A stretch of DNA of 64,000 nt from Pseudomonas sp. Irchel 3A7 (GTDB lineage: Bacteria > Pseudomonadota > Gammaproteobacteria > Pseudomonadales > Pseudomonadaceae), in the NCBI RefSeq assembly GCF_900187565.1, contig NZ_FYED01000005.1, positions 248,001 to 312,000 on the forward strand, given 5' to 3'. The stretch's first letter is position 1; every line of letters starts with the position of its first letter. The notes beneath the pieces are model-generated. The model searched no databases. It was not told the DNA's origin and saw nothing but the letters and a program-made list of their open reading frames with translations. Below are positions 47,849 to 57,795 of this stretch, in pieces. Both the position numbers and the translations under genes were made by a program.

Positions 47849-48178
47849 TCAGGCGGAACCAAACGGCTCAGTCTCTTTGAGGAGCTTTGTCCGCAGATCA
47901 ACCAATGTTTCGCATTGGGTTGTCAGCTCTTCTTCGTTGATAAAGTCGCGGCCTGTCTGCTGCAAAAACGGCTTAATCCAGAGACGGCTGCCTATCGACC
48001 TTTCATATAGCTCCGTACAGAAAGCGAATAAAACCCGTGCCATCGCGCGTGCGATGGTGCGGGGAGGCAACCCCTGGCGTTCTAATCCGCGAATATGCGC
48101 TAATAGTTGCTGCTCAATCCATGCCGTGTCTGGTTCGTTCAGAAGTTCGCGTAGCGATATAGGCAAGCTCTCTCTCAT
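47849..48178 (-). CDS. Small helical hypothetical protein, 109 residues
   Basis: Starts MRESLPISLRELLNEPDTAW after GGAGGG. Largely alpha-helical with RTIARAMARVLFAFCTELYE in the centre. No known family. Divergent from the coiled-coil gene to its right, with an 86-base shared promoter region. Confidence 0.6.
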   Translation of the reverse strand: MRESLPISLRELLNEPDTAWIEQQLLAHIRGLERQGLPPRTIARAMARVLFAFCTELYERSIGSRLWIKPFLQQTGRDFINEEELTTQCETLVDLRTKLLKETEPFGSA

Positions 48179-48264
48179 AACACCCTCCTTGGAAAACTTT
48201 GCATTATTGATCCTTTCATACTGCGCATTCTTGCGTCCAGATAATTCAGCCCGCGTGAATTATT

Positions 48265-48720
48265 ATGAGCTCAAACAAAGAGCAATTTAAAGAAGCTGCA
48301 CAAGGTGAAGATAAAGATAAGGCGCAGGAAATTGCCAAAATAAAGGAGAAACTTCAACAACGCCTTATAGAGCTTGAGGAAAAGCAGGCCATACGCCGAA
48401 ATGATGATATGGAAAAAGCCAGACAGCAGATCCTGCGCGAACATAACCGGCTGGAGTGCAAACCCGCTTATGCACGACGAAAAGCGCTGACATCTAAACT
48501 TCTGAATGAACAGGCCGAACGCATCGTTAAAACGCAGAACCTTAAGGAATCGAACGAGCTCAGAGCGCAATACCAGAATGAAATTGATAAAATTAGAAAT
48601 TTCAATCGCGCCGTCGAACAAAAGTCAGACATCGTGCGCGAGAGCCCGCGTGAAATCAAAACGATCTTTAATGGCCTTCCCAAAGATCGTGGCAGCCATG
48701 AGCCAGAGCGCGAGCGCTGA
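48265..48720 (+). CDS. Coiled-coil protein, 151 residues
   Basis: Highly charged, almost all helix (EIAKIKEKLQQRLIELEEKQ), with Glu, Lys, Arg and Gln making up much of the sequence, consistent with a long coiled coil. Starts MSSNKEQFKEAAQGEDKDKA with only a weak ribosome site. Followed by a strong terminator. Unknown role, possibly structural in the transfer block. Confidence 0.55.
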   Translation: MSSNKEQFKEAAQGEDKDKAQEIAKIKEKLQQRLIELEEKQAIRRNDDMEKARQQILREHNRLECKPAYARRKALTSKLLNEQAERIVKTQNLKESNELRAQYQNEIDKIRNFNRAVEQKSDIVRESPREIKTIFNGLPKDRGSHEPERER

Positions 48721-48785
48721 CACTGTCTTTTCTTCTGGCTTTAAAAATTATCGCCTATGGCGATGCAGATACACCTGAAAAGGTG

Positions 48786-48814
48786 ACGCGGCCCGAAGGG
48801 CCGCGCGCTTTTTT
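48786..48814 (+). terminator. Terminator between the coiled-coil gene and ardA
   Basis: GCGGCCC-GAA-GGGCCGC stem followed, after GCGC, by six T. Confidence 0.85.
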
Positions 48815-48820
48815 GACCTG

Positions 48821-49333
48821 TCACCGATTCCAGAACACATGCACCTGCCGGTAGCCAACCTCAATGGTGAACACGTCGCCGTTCAATTCCATGTCACGGG
48901 CCATGGCTTCGTAGTCGATGTAATAGGTCAATGACTCGGGGATTTCGGTGGTCTCCTTTGTGAGCTCCTGCGCGTAATCGGCCAGCGATTCATAGCAGCC
49001 GCAATAATCCTCTTCGGCTGCCTTGCGGGATTCCTCGACGCTGGAAAACTGGTTGAGCAACGCACCGCCAAAGTCGGGGAACTCTTCAATAAAGCAGGCA
49101 ACCTCGTGCGCGGTATCGATTCCTTCGTACTCGCCCAAGGCGTAACCCTCGAACCCTTCATAATCATGGATGGCGTATTCCTCGGCATCCGGCACGGGCG
49201 ATGCGGCCAGCATGGCGTTGATCTGCTCCTGGATGTTGTCAACATCCTGGGCCGCGTCAATCCACACGCCATGCAGGTAACCGCTGTTATAGGCGGCAAG
49301 GTCTGCAACGTAAATTCTGGGTTCGGTGGTCAT
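48821..49333 (-). CDS. ardA: Anti-restriction protein ArdA
   Basis: 170 residues, starting MTTEPRIYVADLAAYNSGYL, which is the ArdA opening. The protein is very acidic (EEFPDFGGALLNQFSSVEE, AEEDYCGCYESLADYAQELT), consistent with DNA mimicry that blocks type I restriction enzymes. ArdA is typically expressed early in the recipient during conjugation. The long frame to 49639 reads through the hairpin region and is not used. Confidence 0.92.
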   Translation of the reverse strand: MTTEPRIYVADLAAYNSGYLHGVWIDAAQDVDNIQEQINAMLAASPVPDAEEYAIHDYEGFEGYALGEYEGIDTAHEVACFIEEFPDFGGALLNQFSSVEESRKAAEEDYCGCYESLADYAQELTKETTEIPESLTYYIDYEAMARDMELNGDVFTIEVGYRQVHVFWNR

Positions 49334-49357
49334 GGCTTTGATCTCCTCTAGGGCTTC

Positions 49358-49693
49358 GGGTGCATGTGCTTGAAGTCCGCACATGCACCCCTGCCCGTCG
49401 GCGAGACCGGGGAGGTAAAACGCAAGGGCTCCGATAAAGGGAGGGGGATCACCCGGCCTGCACAAACCCACGTTTTTTATGGGTGCGGAAGGTCGGGGAA
49501 ACCCTTTATCGGGGCGAAGCTTTACCCTTGCGTTGCGCCAGGGGTAGCACCCCTTAGCCGCTTTGCTTTCTTCACGAAAGGGATCGTCACCCCCTGCCTC
49601 CGCAGGGGCAGGCTCCTGGGCCGGGACAAGGCTTTCCATTGGCCCGGTGCGCAGCTAGCGCATAGAGCCCGGCCTGGCGGTGCAGCCGCCAGG
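49358..49693. other. Hairpin array upstream of ardA
   Basis: A 12-bp perfect stem (GGGTGCATGTGC, 49358-49390) begins 25 bases before ardA. A 116-base compound structure follows, with AACGCAAGGG/CCCTTGCGTT (49419/49525) outside CCGATAAAGGG/CCCTTTATCGG (49431/49502). Then GGGGT-AGC-ACCCC, CTTTC-TTCAC-GAAAG, CCCCTGC-CTCC-GCAGGGG, GGGCC/GGCCC and CCTGGCGG/CCGCCAGG (49673/49686) come in series. The 610-base gap 49334-49944 has no other gene. The structure resembles single-stranded promoters of conjugative leading regions. Confidence 0.68.
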
Positions 49694-49944
49694 TTCGTCC
49701 ATGATTTTGTTCAGTTCAGATACTGCTTATCAGGGCTTTCACCTCACCTTCCTTTTTCCTCTCGTCACGCCTCATGCCCTTTTGGTTTTGGCTGTCGCAC
49801 AAACGTCATCTCCCCTGCTGCAAGTCATGAATGACTCCTTCTCTTAGCGTTGCGGCCCCAAGCGGGTGCTGCGTAGCCGACGCCTGTGCAGGAACAGCGT
49901 CACAAGGTCACGAAGGGTGGCCGAAAGGCAAAAGGAGATATGAA

Positions 49945-50124
49945 ATGAAACTGCTAACGATCTTTGAACTGGCTGCAAAACCTGAGCGCGAACTGCGCGC
50001 GCTGTACCGCGAGGCCTTAAATGAGGCCGCCCGCGCTGACCGGACAAGTCAGGAACGCCTGAGTGCCCTGGCTTCATTGGCGAACATCCGGCGCGTGATG
50101 AGCTCAAGGGCGTTGCGCCCTTGA
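49945..50124 (+). CDS. Small helical protein, 59 residues
   Basis: Starts MKLLTIFELAAKPERELRAL, eight bases after AAAGGAGA. Two helices rich in Ala, Arg and Glu. A terminator-like CTCAAGGGCG-TTG-CGCCCTTGAG (50103-50125) overlaps its end. No known domain. Confidence 0.6.
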   Translation: MKLLTIFELAAKPERELRALYREALNEAARADRTSQERLSALASLANIRRVMSSRALRP

Positions 50125-50177
50125 GTCAACGTCCGGCAAGGCTCAGCTACGAAGCCGGATAACTAGGCCTGCCCGGA

Positions 50178-51200
50178 TCAGGTAGCCTTGTGTCTTTTGT
50201 ATAGCGTTTCAGGGACGAAATAGATGTCACCCTTCGCACGTGTTAAAGCGACATATAGCTTGTTTTTTGTCTGCGAGGCGAGCTTATGTAAGCTGCCTTT
50301 CTTATAACTCTTTAGCGTGGTGTCATTGAGCACGATACAAACATCGTTATATCTGTCTTCACCCTTCGTTTCCCCCCAGTTCTTAGATTGGCCGGGATAC
50401 TTCGAGCTTTCTCTGTAGAACAGTTTAACTATGCAGTCCTCCGTGAGGATGCGGTCAGCATGCCCTTGTTCTTCGACAAACGATATCTTTGTTTCGTCTG
50501 TTCTGTTTGATTCTATTTGGATACCTAGGCTGTTGGATACGTAACTGCAAACTGACGGACTGCACCGATGGCTATTTCTTAGCGTGTCTTCGTCAACAGC
50601 AAGACCCATGCTCAGGAACTGCGTTTTGTAGGCATTATAATCGTCGTGCAGGGTACGGTTTACAGTGCCATCCCTGCTGGTATCAAAGGTGTGCTGAAAA
50701 TAATCCCCTACGCATACCGCATTCACATTTGCCTTCAGGATGCCCTTCAGGAAATTGAAGTCGTGCCCTCCGAAATCCTGTACTTCGTCAATAAATACGT
50801 AGTCAAAATATTTCGATATGCGTTCCTGGACATCATTCATGGCTCCTTGTTCTTCGAGCAATTTTGCGATGCGGTTGCTGTAAAGTCTCGAATCTGGGCC
50901 TCGATACCTATCAATGCCTCTGGCAAATCTGTTTCTGCATGGCTCGAAATTTATTCCCTTGGCCATGATTTTTTGGTGCAAGATCGGCTTGTAGCAAAAT
51001 GAGTAAAGAAAATTAAAATAAGATACCAGATGAATGTTCTGAGGCGAACATTGAAACCTTTTTGCAATCCTCGACTTTAGATTACTGACATTGTTAATGG
51101 TATAGGTGATTATTAGAAATCTGTGTTCAGCGTCCAGCTTGTTAACAAGGTGCGTGGTTTTTCCTGATCCGGCGACAGCTAAAATTACTGACTTATCCAT
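50178..51200 (-). CDS. UvrD-like helicase/ATPase (GajB-like, short)
   Basis: 340 residues. Motif I is VAGSGKTTHLVNKL at the N-terminus, motif II IDEVQDFGGHDFNFLKG, and motif VI-like YVALTRAKGDIYFVP near the end. This is the SF1 UvrD fold, but the protein is much shorter than full UvrD or classic GajB, consistent with loss of accessory domains. It overlaps the OLD-family gene by 16 bases. UvrD plus OLD neighbours define Gabija, so it is probably the sensing or effector partner. Confidence 0.8.
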   Translation of the reverse strand: MDKSVILAVAGSGKTTHLVNKLDAEHRFLIITYTINNVSNLKSRIAKRFQCSPQNIHLVSYFNFLYSFCYKPILHQKIMAKGINFEPCRNRFARGIDRYRGPDSRLYSNRIAKLLEEQGAMNDVQERISKYFDYVFIDEVQDFGGHDFNFLKGILKANVNAVCVGDYFQHTFDTSRDGTVNRTLHDDYNAYKTQFLSMGLAVDEDTLRNSHRCSPSVCSYVSNSLGIQIESNRTDETKISFVEEQGHADRILTEDCIVKLFYRESSKYPGQSKNWGETKGEDRYNDVCIVLNDTTLKSYKKGSLHKLASQTKNKLYVALTRAKGDIYFVPETLYKRHKAT

Positions 51201-52756
51201 TCGATAGCATCCCTGATGTATTGGGGAACCACAATGTCGCCTTCCTTGCTTTCCAAGATAGAAAATGCTGCTTCTGTTTTGTTTTTTAGCATGTAATCTT
51301 GGACGGTGAGAGTTCTTCTTCCTAGGCTAAACAAATCATTGCAGAGTGCCGCATTGTCTTCGTACAGGCATACTTCCAAGGTTGGCCTATCGTTGTTGTT
51401 GTCAAAAAATACCTTAGCCGTATCGCTAACGTAGTCCGTATAGAGATCAATGCAGTTTGCCTGGTAGTTCTTGTCATTATCGCGAATGACAGCCGTTTTC
51501 ATTCCTAGCAAGCGAGAGATATCCAGGTAACGCTTGAAGCTTGTACCGTCAACGGAAATAACATGAACGTCAGACGCCTCCATGCTTTGGCCAGTGACCT
51601 TATGAAAGAACGATCCAAGAAGGATATACTCCGCATCCCCTTCAACGAGAATCACCTTCTTGGAAAGGATAAAGTCCAGGACACCATTATCTGGTGCCTT
51701 CATAAAATATTTGGCTGTGTCTTCAGGAAGTTTTGCCATCGGAACCGGATGGGGCGAACTCCCATGAAGCAAAATACACTTCCTCAAATCAAGCCTTGCG
51801 CTGATGAGGCTGCTATGGGTAGCGACAAAAAGCTGCTTATCCTCGGATTCATTAATTCTTCCAATAAGCTTTTTCATGTTGATATGGCTTAGATGGTTTT
51901 CTGGCTCTTCAATCAAGGCTATGTCAATTCCGTTGTTGACGTTACCAGCCTTTTTGAGCGCAAACTCTGCCTTGATAAAGCACTGTTTACCTTTTCCCTT
52001 GTGCTCGATGCTTGTGTCACCTTGCATCAAGGTCAGGTCAGTGAACAAGTTTGACTTGCTATCATTCTTGAGGGAAAAAGAGTAATCCTCAACTCGACCA
52101 TTAAGGTCTAGCAGTACCCCACTTCTAAAGTTTTCTTTTATTTTACGATATTCATTCTGGTGCTTATGTCTCTCCGAGCCGACAGCATAAGCAGCATACA
52201 TGTCACCAATATATTCTCTGGTGGCGTGTTCGTTATTGATTACAGACGTATCAATGAGGATGTGCCTTAGATATTTTTTGTACCCTGAGTATCCCTCACC
52301 CTGGAAAGTATTGAATTTCACGGTGTAATATTCAAAAGGGAAATTTTCTGGATCATTAAATAAAATTTCTTTTATCTCGTTGCTTAGCTCTTCGCTGGGA
52401 ACGCACTCCATTCTTAGGCCGTCACAAGCCACGCCGTCAGAGTTGTTTTTGCCGTTTAGCTCAAAATTATTTTGCTCATTAAAATACAGCTCAACATGTA
52501 GAGTCGGCAGCTTCTCATACGTTCTTTCAGTGGAAGACAGAAAGTCTCTCACGGCTTGCGCGTTGAGAATCCTTTCCACCCCTATTGCTTCGATACGATT
52601 TCGGCTTCCACTAAGAACCAGGTTAATAGCAGACAAAATGGTGCTTTTGCCTGCCTCATTTTCCCCAATGAAAATGTTGAGCTTTTCGTCCAGGTCGATA
52701 GACATGGATTGGAAGCGGCCAAAATTTTTCAGCTTGATTCTTCTAATATATTTCAT
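51185..52756 (-). CDS. OLD-family ATPase/TOPRIM nuclease (GajA-like)
   Basis: 523 residues. The ABC-type ATPase has Walker A IGENEAGKSTILSAI and Walker B DIALIEEPENHLSH. The C-terminal TOPRIM shows LVEGDAEYILLGSFF and then IRDNDKNY, where E and D side chains coordinate metal. OLD/GajA proteins are nucleotide-regulated DNA nickases. It starts 20 bases after res and overlaps the UvrD-like gene. This is Gabija-like, though a class 2 OLD of other function is possible. Confidence 0.85.
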   Translation of the reverse strand: MKYIRRIKLKNFGRFQSMSIDLDEKLNIFIGENEAGKSTILSAINLVLSGSRNRIEAIGVERILNAQAVRDFLSSTERTYEKLPTLHVELYFNEQNNFELNGKNNSDGVACDGLRMECVPSEELSNEIKEILFNDPENFPFEYYTVKFNTFQGEGYSGYKKYLRHILIDTSVINNEHATREYIGDMYAAYAVGSERHKHQNEYRKIKENFRSGVLLDLNGRVEDYSFSLKNDSKSNLFTDLTLMQGDTSIEHKGKGKQCFIKAEFALKKAGNVNNGIDIALIEEPENHLSHINMKKLIGRINESEDKQLFVATHSSLISARLDLRKCILLHGSSPHPVPMAKLPEDTAKYFMKAPDNGVLDFILSKKVILVEGDAEYILLGSFFHKVTGQSMEASDVHVISVDGTSFKRYLDISRLLGMKTAVIRDNDKNYQANCIDLYTDYVSDTAKVFFDNNNDRPTLEVCLYEDNAALCNDLFSLGRRTLTVQDYMLKNKTEAAFSILESKEGDIVVPQYIRDAIEWISQ

Positions 52757-52776
52757 GTCTATCCCTGGTAGCTAAT

Positions 52777-55700
52777 TCAGTTCTTTTGAACGTGAAGCAT
52801 CATGCCGTCAACATCCACAGCCCGTATATAGTGTGCAGGGCTATCACCGCTGGCTACTTCCTCAAAATGCCTTTCACCGCATTTGATTTTAGCGCCCTCG
52901 ATATGGCGCAGATCGCCCCACCAGGTGCTGCCTTTGGTTTCAACAACGAAGTACAATTTTTCCTGGCCTTCATCATCAACAACCACAGCCCAGTCCGGGT
53001 TATAGGTGCCAAGCGGTGTTGGAATTTTGAACCAGGACGGCAGCTTCGCGTACACCTTTACGGCTTCGTTTTTTTCCAGGTCTTCAGCGAAGGTCTTCTC
53101 TACACCTGCCGAGTCATAAACGACATGCGTATAGACTGACTTCTGCGCTTCCAGGGTATTCTTCAAATACCCTTTCAGCTCTTCCTGCTGGAAAAGCTCC
53201 TGCGCGTAGAAGTGTTCGTCGCCGATTTTGCTGTACTTAATACCATCGACTAGTGCCAATCGCTTGGTGCGATTGATGGCTTCTGACGCATAGTCAATGA
53301 ACTGTTGCGGGTTGCGGGCAAAATCCTGCAGGCGATGGCTTTCCGTAAGAATCTTGACGATACTGCTGCGGGTCAGCTGAGTCTTGTCCTGCAAATCCGT
53401 GATGATGTCGGGAAGCTCGATGTCATCCTCATGGATCGTCGTGAAACGGGAGACGTCAGTCTCTTCCGCCGTAACGCCGCCCTTGCCTATCGCAATGTCA
53501 GCCTTCCGGAATTGCGCCCTGGTTTTGGTGATGGGCGGGCAATCCAGAATGGCTTTGGCGCAATCGACAATGAGCTTATCGTTGTTGAACTCAACCCGGT
53601 ACGTCGTCTTGTACTTGATACGCTCCCAAAGCGCCTTGAATTCCTCGCTCTGAAGAACAGCCTCGCGGGTGCGGATAATTCTGCGGTCATCGGCATTCTT
53701 GATATCGAGCTTGCCAGCGAGCTTCTTCAAAATACCCTGGATGTCTTCTTCAGCGACATCCGCATTGCACCCAAGCTCAGCCTTGATATCGTCCGGCAGC
53801 TTGAAACTGCCATCTTTCAGAGCCGTACGAAGGCTGTCCTGAACCTTGCCCTTAGCGTCAACAAAATCTTCGCTCTTCAGGAATTTCCAGATTTTGTCGG
53901 ACTGCTCGACACCAAGCGGTGCCGCCTCTCCCTTATCGTTGACAATTAACACTGTCGCAAACTGATGAGATTCAACGATGCCAAAGCGGATGCCGGTATC
54001 TTCTTCAATTTCTTTCTGAAGATTTTCGGCAAACTCTTCATAGCTCTCGGTGGCAATGACAGTCAGCGTGTTGATGTCAGACCCGCGCAGGCGCTGCCCG
54101 TCCTGGTTGACGCACAGACGCAAGCCCCGCCCTATTGTCTGGCGGCGCTCGCGCTCCGAACCCATATCGCGCAGCGCACAAATCTGGAAGACGTTCGGGT
54201 TGTCCCAGCCCTCTTTCAGTGCAGAGTGAGAGAAGATGAATTTGAGCTTGGTATCAAAGCTCAACAGCTTTTCCTTCTCTTTCATAATCAGGTTATAGGC
54301 ACGCTCGGAGTTATCACGACCTGCCTGGTTATTTTCTGCCGTCTCTACAAGTCTCTCCTTCTTGTCGATGGAGAAATAGCCATTATGAACTTCGGAGGCA
54401 TTTGCTTCCAGATCAAGCTCATTGAAGAGACTTTGATAGTCGCTAGACTTCGCGAGCTTGGTATATTCCTCTTCAAACATCTTGGCATATTTGCCTTTGA
54501 TTGCGTTGCCGTCTTCGTCGTACTGACGATAATGCTCAACGCTATCGATGAAGAAAAGACTTAAGACTTTGATAGGCTGTTTATTCGCAGCAAAGGTCAG
54601 CTCTTTATCGAGATGCTCTTTGATAGTGCGACGGATCATCAGACGCTTAATCTCATCAGGGCTAACGCCGCCAATGGCCTCACCTGGACGCAGGGTTTCG
54701 TCGATTCCCGGCCCCTTGATCTGGATGGACTCGTTGTTTTTGCCGCAAGTGATCGTGCCGATCTGCATATTTTCGTAAATGGCACGATTAGCAACCTGTT
54801 CCAGATCGTCACCATCTTCAACCGTCAGTGTCTCACGGCTGATTTTCTTTCCACGCTGAACATCGATTTCGATTTTTGCAGTGATCGAACCTTTACGGTT
54901 ATGGGTGGATTCAAGCTTTATATAAGGCTTGTTGTTACCGCCCTCAATCTGGAGAGAGGCAACCTCGATCTGTTTGACCAAGCCCTGGTCATAGGCATCG
55001 ACTGCATCAAGACGATAAACCATGTGATGTTTGTCGACGTGCGTCGCTGAATAGCGCAGGGTGCAGAGCGGGCTCATGGCATCCAGTGCCTTCTTGCCCT
55101 GCCCTTGCAGACCGCCATCCACACTTTGCGGCTCATCCACGATAATGATCGGGCTGGTAGCCTTAATCAGATCGATGGGGCGCTCGCCGCCCGTATTCTC
55201 ATTCTCTTTATAGAGATTGTTGACGTCTTTTTTGTTGATAGCGCCAACAGTTGTCACCATGATCTGAATGTTCGCACTAGTGGCGAAACTACGCACTCGT
55301 CCAGGCTTGGATGAGTCGTATAGAAAATATTCATAACCTTTGGCTTTAGGGTACAGGTTCTCAAAATGGTCGCGGGTGATTTCGAGAGTTTTATTCGTGC
55401 CTTCCTTAATGGCGACTGAAGGCACGACAATTACGAATTTTGTAAAACCGAAATTTTTATTCAGTTCAAAAATCGTACGCAGATAGACATAGGTCTTACC
55501 CGTGCCAGTTTCCATCTCTACTGTAAAGTCACCACTTGCAAGCTTTTCCGTAGGACGGAGCCCGCTATCGAGCTGGATGGCGCGTAAATTATCGAGAACC
55601 TCTACATCGACCAACTGAAGGCGGTTACCAATGCCAAGCTCATTTTCGGCCAGACCTAACGATCCTTGCGGACTGGATTCAGGGCGATAGGTTACCGTGA

Positions 55701-55797
55701 ACTCAGAACGCGAGATTTCCTGTCCTTTAAAAAGGCTTACGACAGACTGTATCGCGGCCATTTGATAGTCGAGATCGTCTTCAAAATGCAGCTTCAT
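52777..55797 (-). CDS. Type III restriction enzyme, Res subunit
   Basis: 1006 residues. SF2 helicase motif I METGTGKTYVYLRT (about residue 95), motif II IIVDEPQSVDG, motif III YSATHVDKH, motif VI IGRGLRLCVNQDG. The C-terminal PD-(D/E)XK nuclease is visible as NPDWAVVVDDEGQEK and FVVETKGSTWWG. Res cuts about 25 bp from two head-to-head sites with Mod. Twelve bases after mod. Confidence 0.93.
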   Translation of the reverse strand: MKLHFEDDLDYQMAAIQSVVSLFKGQEISRSEFTVTYRPESSPQGSLGLAENELGIGNRLQLVDVEVLDNLRAIQLDSGLRPTEKLASGDFTVEMETGTGKTYVYLRTIFELNKNFGFTKFVIVVPSVAIKEGTNKTLEITRDHFENLYPKAKGYEYFLYDSSKPGRVRSFATSANIQIMVTTVGAINKKDVNNLYKENENTGGERPIDLIKATSPIIIVDEPQSVDGGLQGQGKKALDAMSPLCTLRYSATHVDKHHMVYRLDAVDAYDQGLVKQIEVASLQIEGGNNKPYIKLESTHNRKGSITAKIEIDVQRGKKISRETLTVEDGDDLEQVANRAIYENMQIGTITCGKNNESIQIKGPGIDETLRPGEAIGGVSPDEIKRLMIRRTIKEHLDKELTFAANKQPIKVLSLFFIDSVEHYRQYDEDGNAIKGKYAKMFEEEYTKLAKSSDYQSLFNELDLEANASEVHNGYFSIDKKERLVETAENNQAGRDNSERAYNLIMKEKEKLLSFDTKLKFIFSHSALKEGWDNPNVFQICALRDMGSERERRQTIGRGLRLCVNQDGQRLRGSDINTLTVIATESYEEFAENLQKEIEEDTGIRFGIVESHQFATVLIVNDKGEAAPLGVEQSDKIWKFLKSEDFVDAKGKVQDSLRTALKDGSFKLPDDIKAELGCNADVAEEDIQGILKKLAGKLDIKNADDRRIIRTREAVLQSEEFKALWERIKYKTTYRVEFNNDKLIVDCAKAILDCPPITKTRAQFRKADIAIGKGGVTAEETDVSRFTTIHEDDIELPDIITDLQDKTQLTRSSIVKILTESHRLQDFARNPQQFIDYASEAINRTKRLALVDGIKYSKIGDEHFYAQELFQQEELKGYLKNTLEAQKSVYTHVVYDSAGVEKTFAEDLEKNEAVKVYAKLPSWFKIPTPLGTYNPDWAVVVDDEGQEKLYFVVETKGSTWWGDLRHIEGAKIKCGERHFEEVASGDSPAHYIRAVDVDGMMLHVQKN

Positions 55798-55809
55798 CAG
55801 AAACGCTCC

Positions 55810-57795
55810 TTACAAGCTGCGCACATGGGTTATGCCATTCTGTTCCAGAATGGCAGCCATGTTGGTCTTGGTCACATCATCGATGAACGCACTGTCGCGG
55901 AAAAAGACATGCGTCTGTGAAGAGGGACTCAACTCTTCATGCCACTTGAGAATTCCTTGGGCAATCATTTCAACATCGCCATGGGCAATAGACTCATCAA
56001 GGCACACAAACAACGCGCCGTAGCCAATGCTGTATATATTTTTACCGGATACGATCTTGCTTTCCACGGGTACAGCAAGATCAATACCGCGCTTGATTAG
56101 AAGCTCATATAGAACATCCTGCTCGGTACGTCCCTCGATCAAGTGTTCCTGATGAGAGAGCAGCGTCTCTTCCAAATCATCGCGATTTGGAACCCATGCT
56201 TTGATGCTTGAGCTAGCAAGCTTGAATGCCTTAAAACCAAAGTCACCTACATAACCTGGATTTTCAATCACTATTTTTTTAGCAGAGCGACGAATACGCT
56301 CTTTACCAATATCAGCAATATTGGCAAATCCTAACTTCCTTGCCTCGGAGCCATCCGGCGTCAACTCAGGAAGCTGAACAGATATACAGCGACGATGTTG
56401 GCTGTCATAGGCATTTTGTTGAAAAACAGCATGTGCTGTTGAGCAAGACCCGGAGAAGAAGTCGAGAATAATATCGTCACCTTTCGTACGCGCGATTTCC
56501 AACAAATATCTAATCAAGTTCACAGGCTTGGCGAAGTCAAATGGTATCCCCAACTCCTTAAGCTCAGCAGAGCTCTGCCTATTCTCATATTTCCCTATGA
56601 AGTCTGAGGGAACCTTCCCCTTCTCTTGCTGATCCGTGAGCCAAAGCTTGTTATATATATTGTACTTTGATTGATTATTTCTCTCATCAACCAAAGCGGA
56701 CGTGCTAGTCTCTTTAAATACAATATTACCCTTATCCAGCTCGTCTTTATAAGTTGTGTACGTCCACTTCCAAACTCCGTCATCAGAATTCGGAATGATT
56801 TTTTCGCCCTCACTGACCTTGCTAGGAAAGCTATTTCCAGGAGGTATTACAAAACTTCCGTCCGGGCATTGAATCCAGTATCTCTGATTAGGCCTTGCAT
56901 CAAGACTGGCCTTGTAGAGCCGCTCTTCGCCGTAAGACTCGCCTTTCCTTGCCCCGCTCACTTCAATTTTATTGTAGTAGGTTTTTATCTGTTCTTGCGG
57001 AATCTCAGATCTAAACCCATCGAGCTCGTTAACATTTTTCGCATATGCCAAGATATAGTCAATGTTTGGCGTAAAGAACTTACCCTTAGCACCACCCGAC
57101 TTCATCATCCTTGAAAATGACGCAATGAAATTTTCCTCGCCAAATATTTCATCGCATACTTTTTTAAGATTGGCGTGCTCGTCATTGCCGATTGAGATAA
57201 ATATAACCCCATCTACACGAAGCAATGCCTGTGATATTTTAAGTCGTGGGTACATCATACTTAGCCAGTTCGTGTGTTTTCTTCCACTAGCCTCAGTATT
57301 TGACGAAAGCTTAAATCCCTGATCGTCGATCTGCCCCGTATACTTTAGATAAGTATCGAGATTATCCTGAAACTTGTCAGGGTAAATGAATTCATTTCCA
57401 GTATTGTACGGCGGATCAATATAGATCATTTTAACCTTGCCCGTGTAACTCCTTTGCAAGAGTTTCAGAACTTCAAGGTTATCGCCTTCGACAAAAAGAT
57501 TCTTAGTCGTATCCCAATCGACACTTTCTTCCGGACAAGGCAATAGCGTCCCGGTCGAGGGGCTCAATGCGATCTGGCGCGCCTTCTTTTTGCCGTGCCA
57601 ATTAAGGCCGTACTTCTCTTCGCCCTCGTCAATAACTCCTGCATCGCCCAAAAGCTGACGGAGAGTTTCAAAATTTATGCCACCCTCGCCAAAGACTTCA
57701 GGAAATATGCTTTTGAGCTGCTCAATATTTTCGTTGACGATGTTCGCGCTTTCACCGTCTTGAAGCGTCACTAAGTTCATAGCGGCCTTGTTCAT
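55810..57795 (-). CDS. Type III DNA methyltransferase, Mod subunit (N6-adenine)
   Basis: 661 residues of the beta class: IDPPYNTGNEFIYPDKF (motif IV) precedes DFFSGSCSTAHAV (motif I). It methylates one strand of an asymmetric site and guides Res. The ATG at 57795 overlaps the DUF4391 stop (TGATG). The central region from about residue 240 to 400 is AT-richer and probably is the variable target-recognition domain. No simple-sequence repeats for phase variation seen. Confidence 0.92.
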   Translation of the reverse strand: MNKAAMNLVTLQDGESANIVNENIEQLKSIFPEVFGEGGINFETLRQLLGDAGVIDEGEEKYGLNWHGKKKARQIALSPSTGTLLPCPEESVDWDTTKNLFVEGDNLEVLKLLQRSYTGKVKMIYIDPPYNTGNEFIYPDKFQDNLDTYLKYTGQIDDQGFKLSSNTEASGRKHTNWLSMMYPRLKISQALLRVDGVIFISIGNDEHANLKKVCDEIFGEENFIASFSRMMKSGGAKGKFFTPNIDYILAYAKNVNELDGFRSEIPQEQIKTYYNKIEVSGARKGESYGEERLYKASLDARPNQRYWIQCPDGSFVIPPGNSFPSKVSEGEKIIPNSDDGVWKWTYTTYKDELDKGNIVFKETSTSALVDERNNQSKYNIYNKLWLTDQQEKGKVPSDFIGKYENRQSSAELKELGIPFDFAKPVNLIRYLLEIARTKGDDIILDFFSGSCSTAHAVFQQNAYDSQHRRCISVQLPELTPDGSEARKLGFANIADIGKERIRRSAKKIVIENPGYVGDFGFKAFKLASSSIKAWVPNRDDLEETLLSHQEHLIEGRTEQDVLYELLIKRGIDLAVPVESKIVSGKNIYSIGYGALFVCLDESIAHGDVEMIAQGILKWHEELSPSSQTHVFFRDSAFIDDVTKTNMAAILEQNGITHVRSL

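Noticed and set aside
49364..49834. 156-codon plus-strand frame upstream of ardA
   Set aside because: It reads through the hairpin array, has no ribosome site and a composition typical of non-coding structured DNA.
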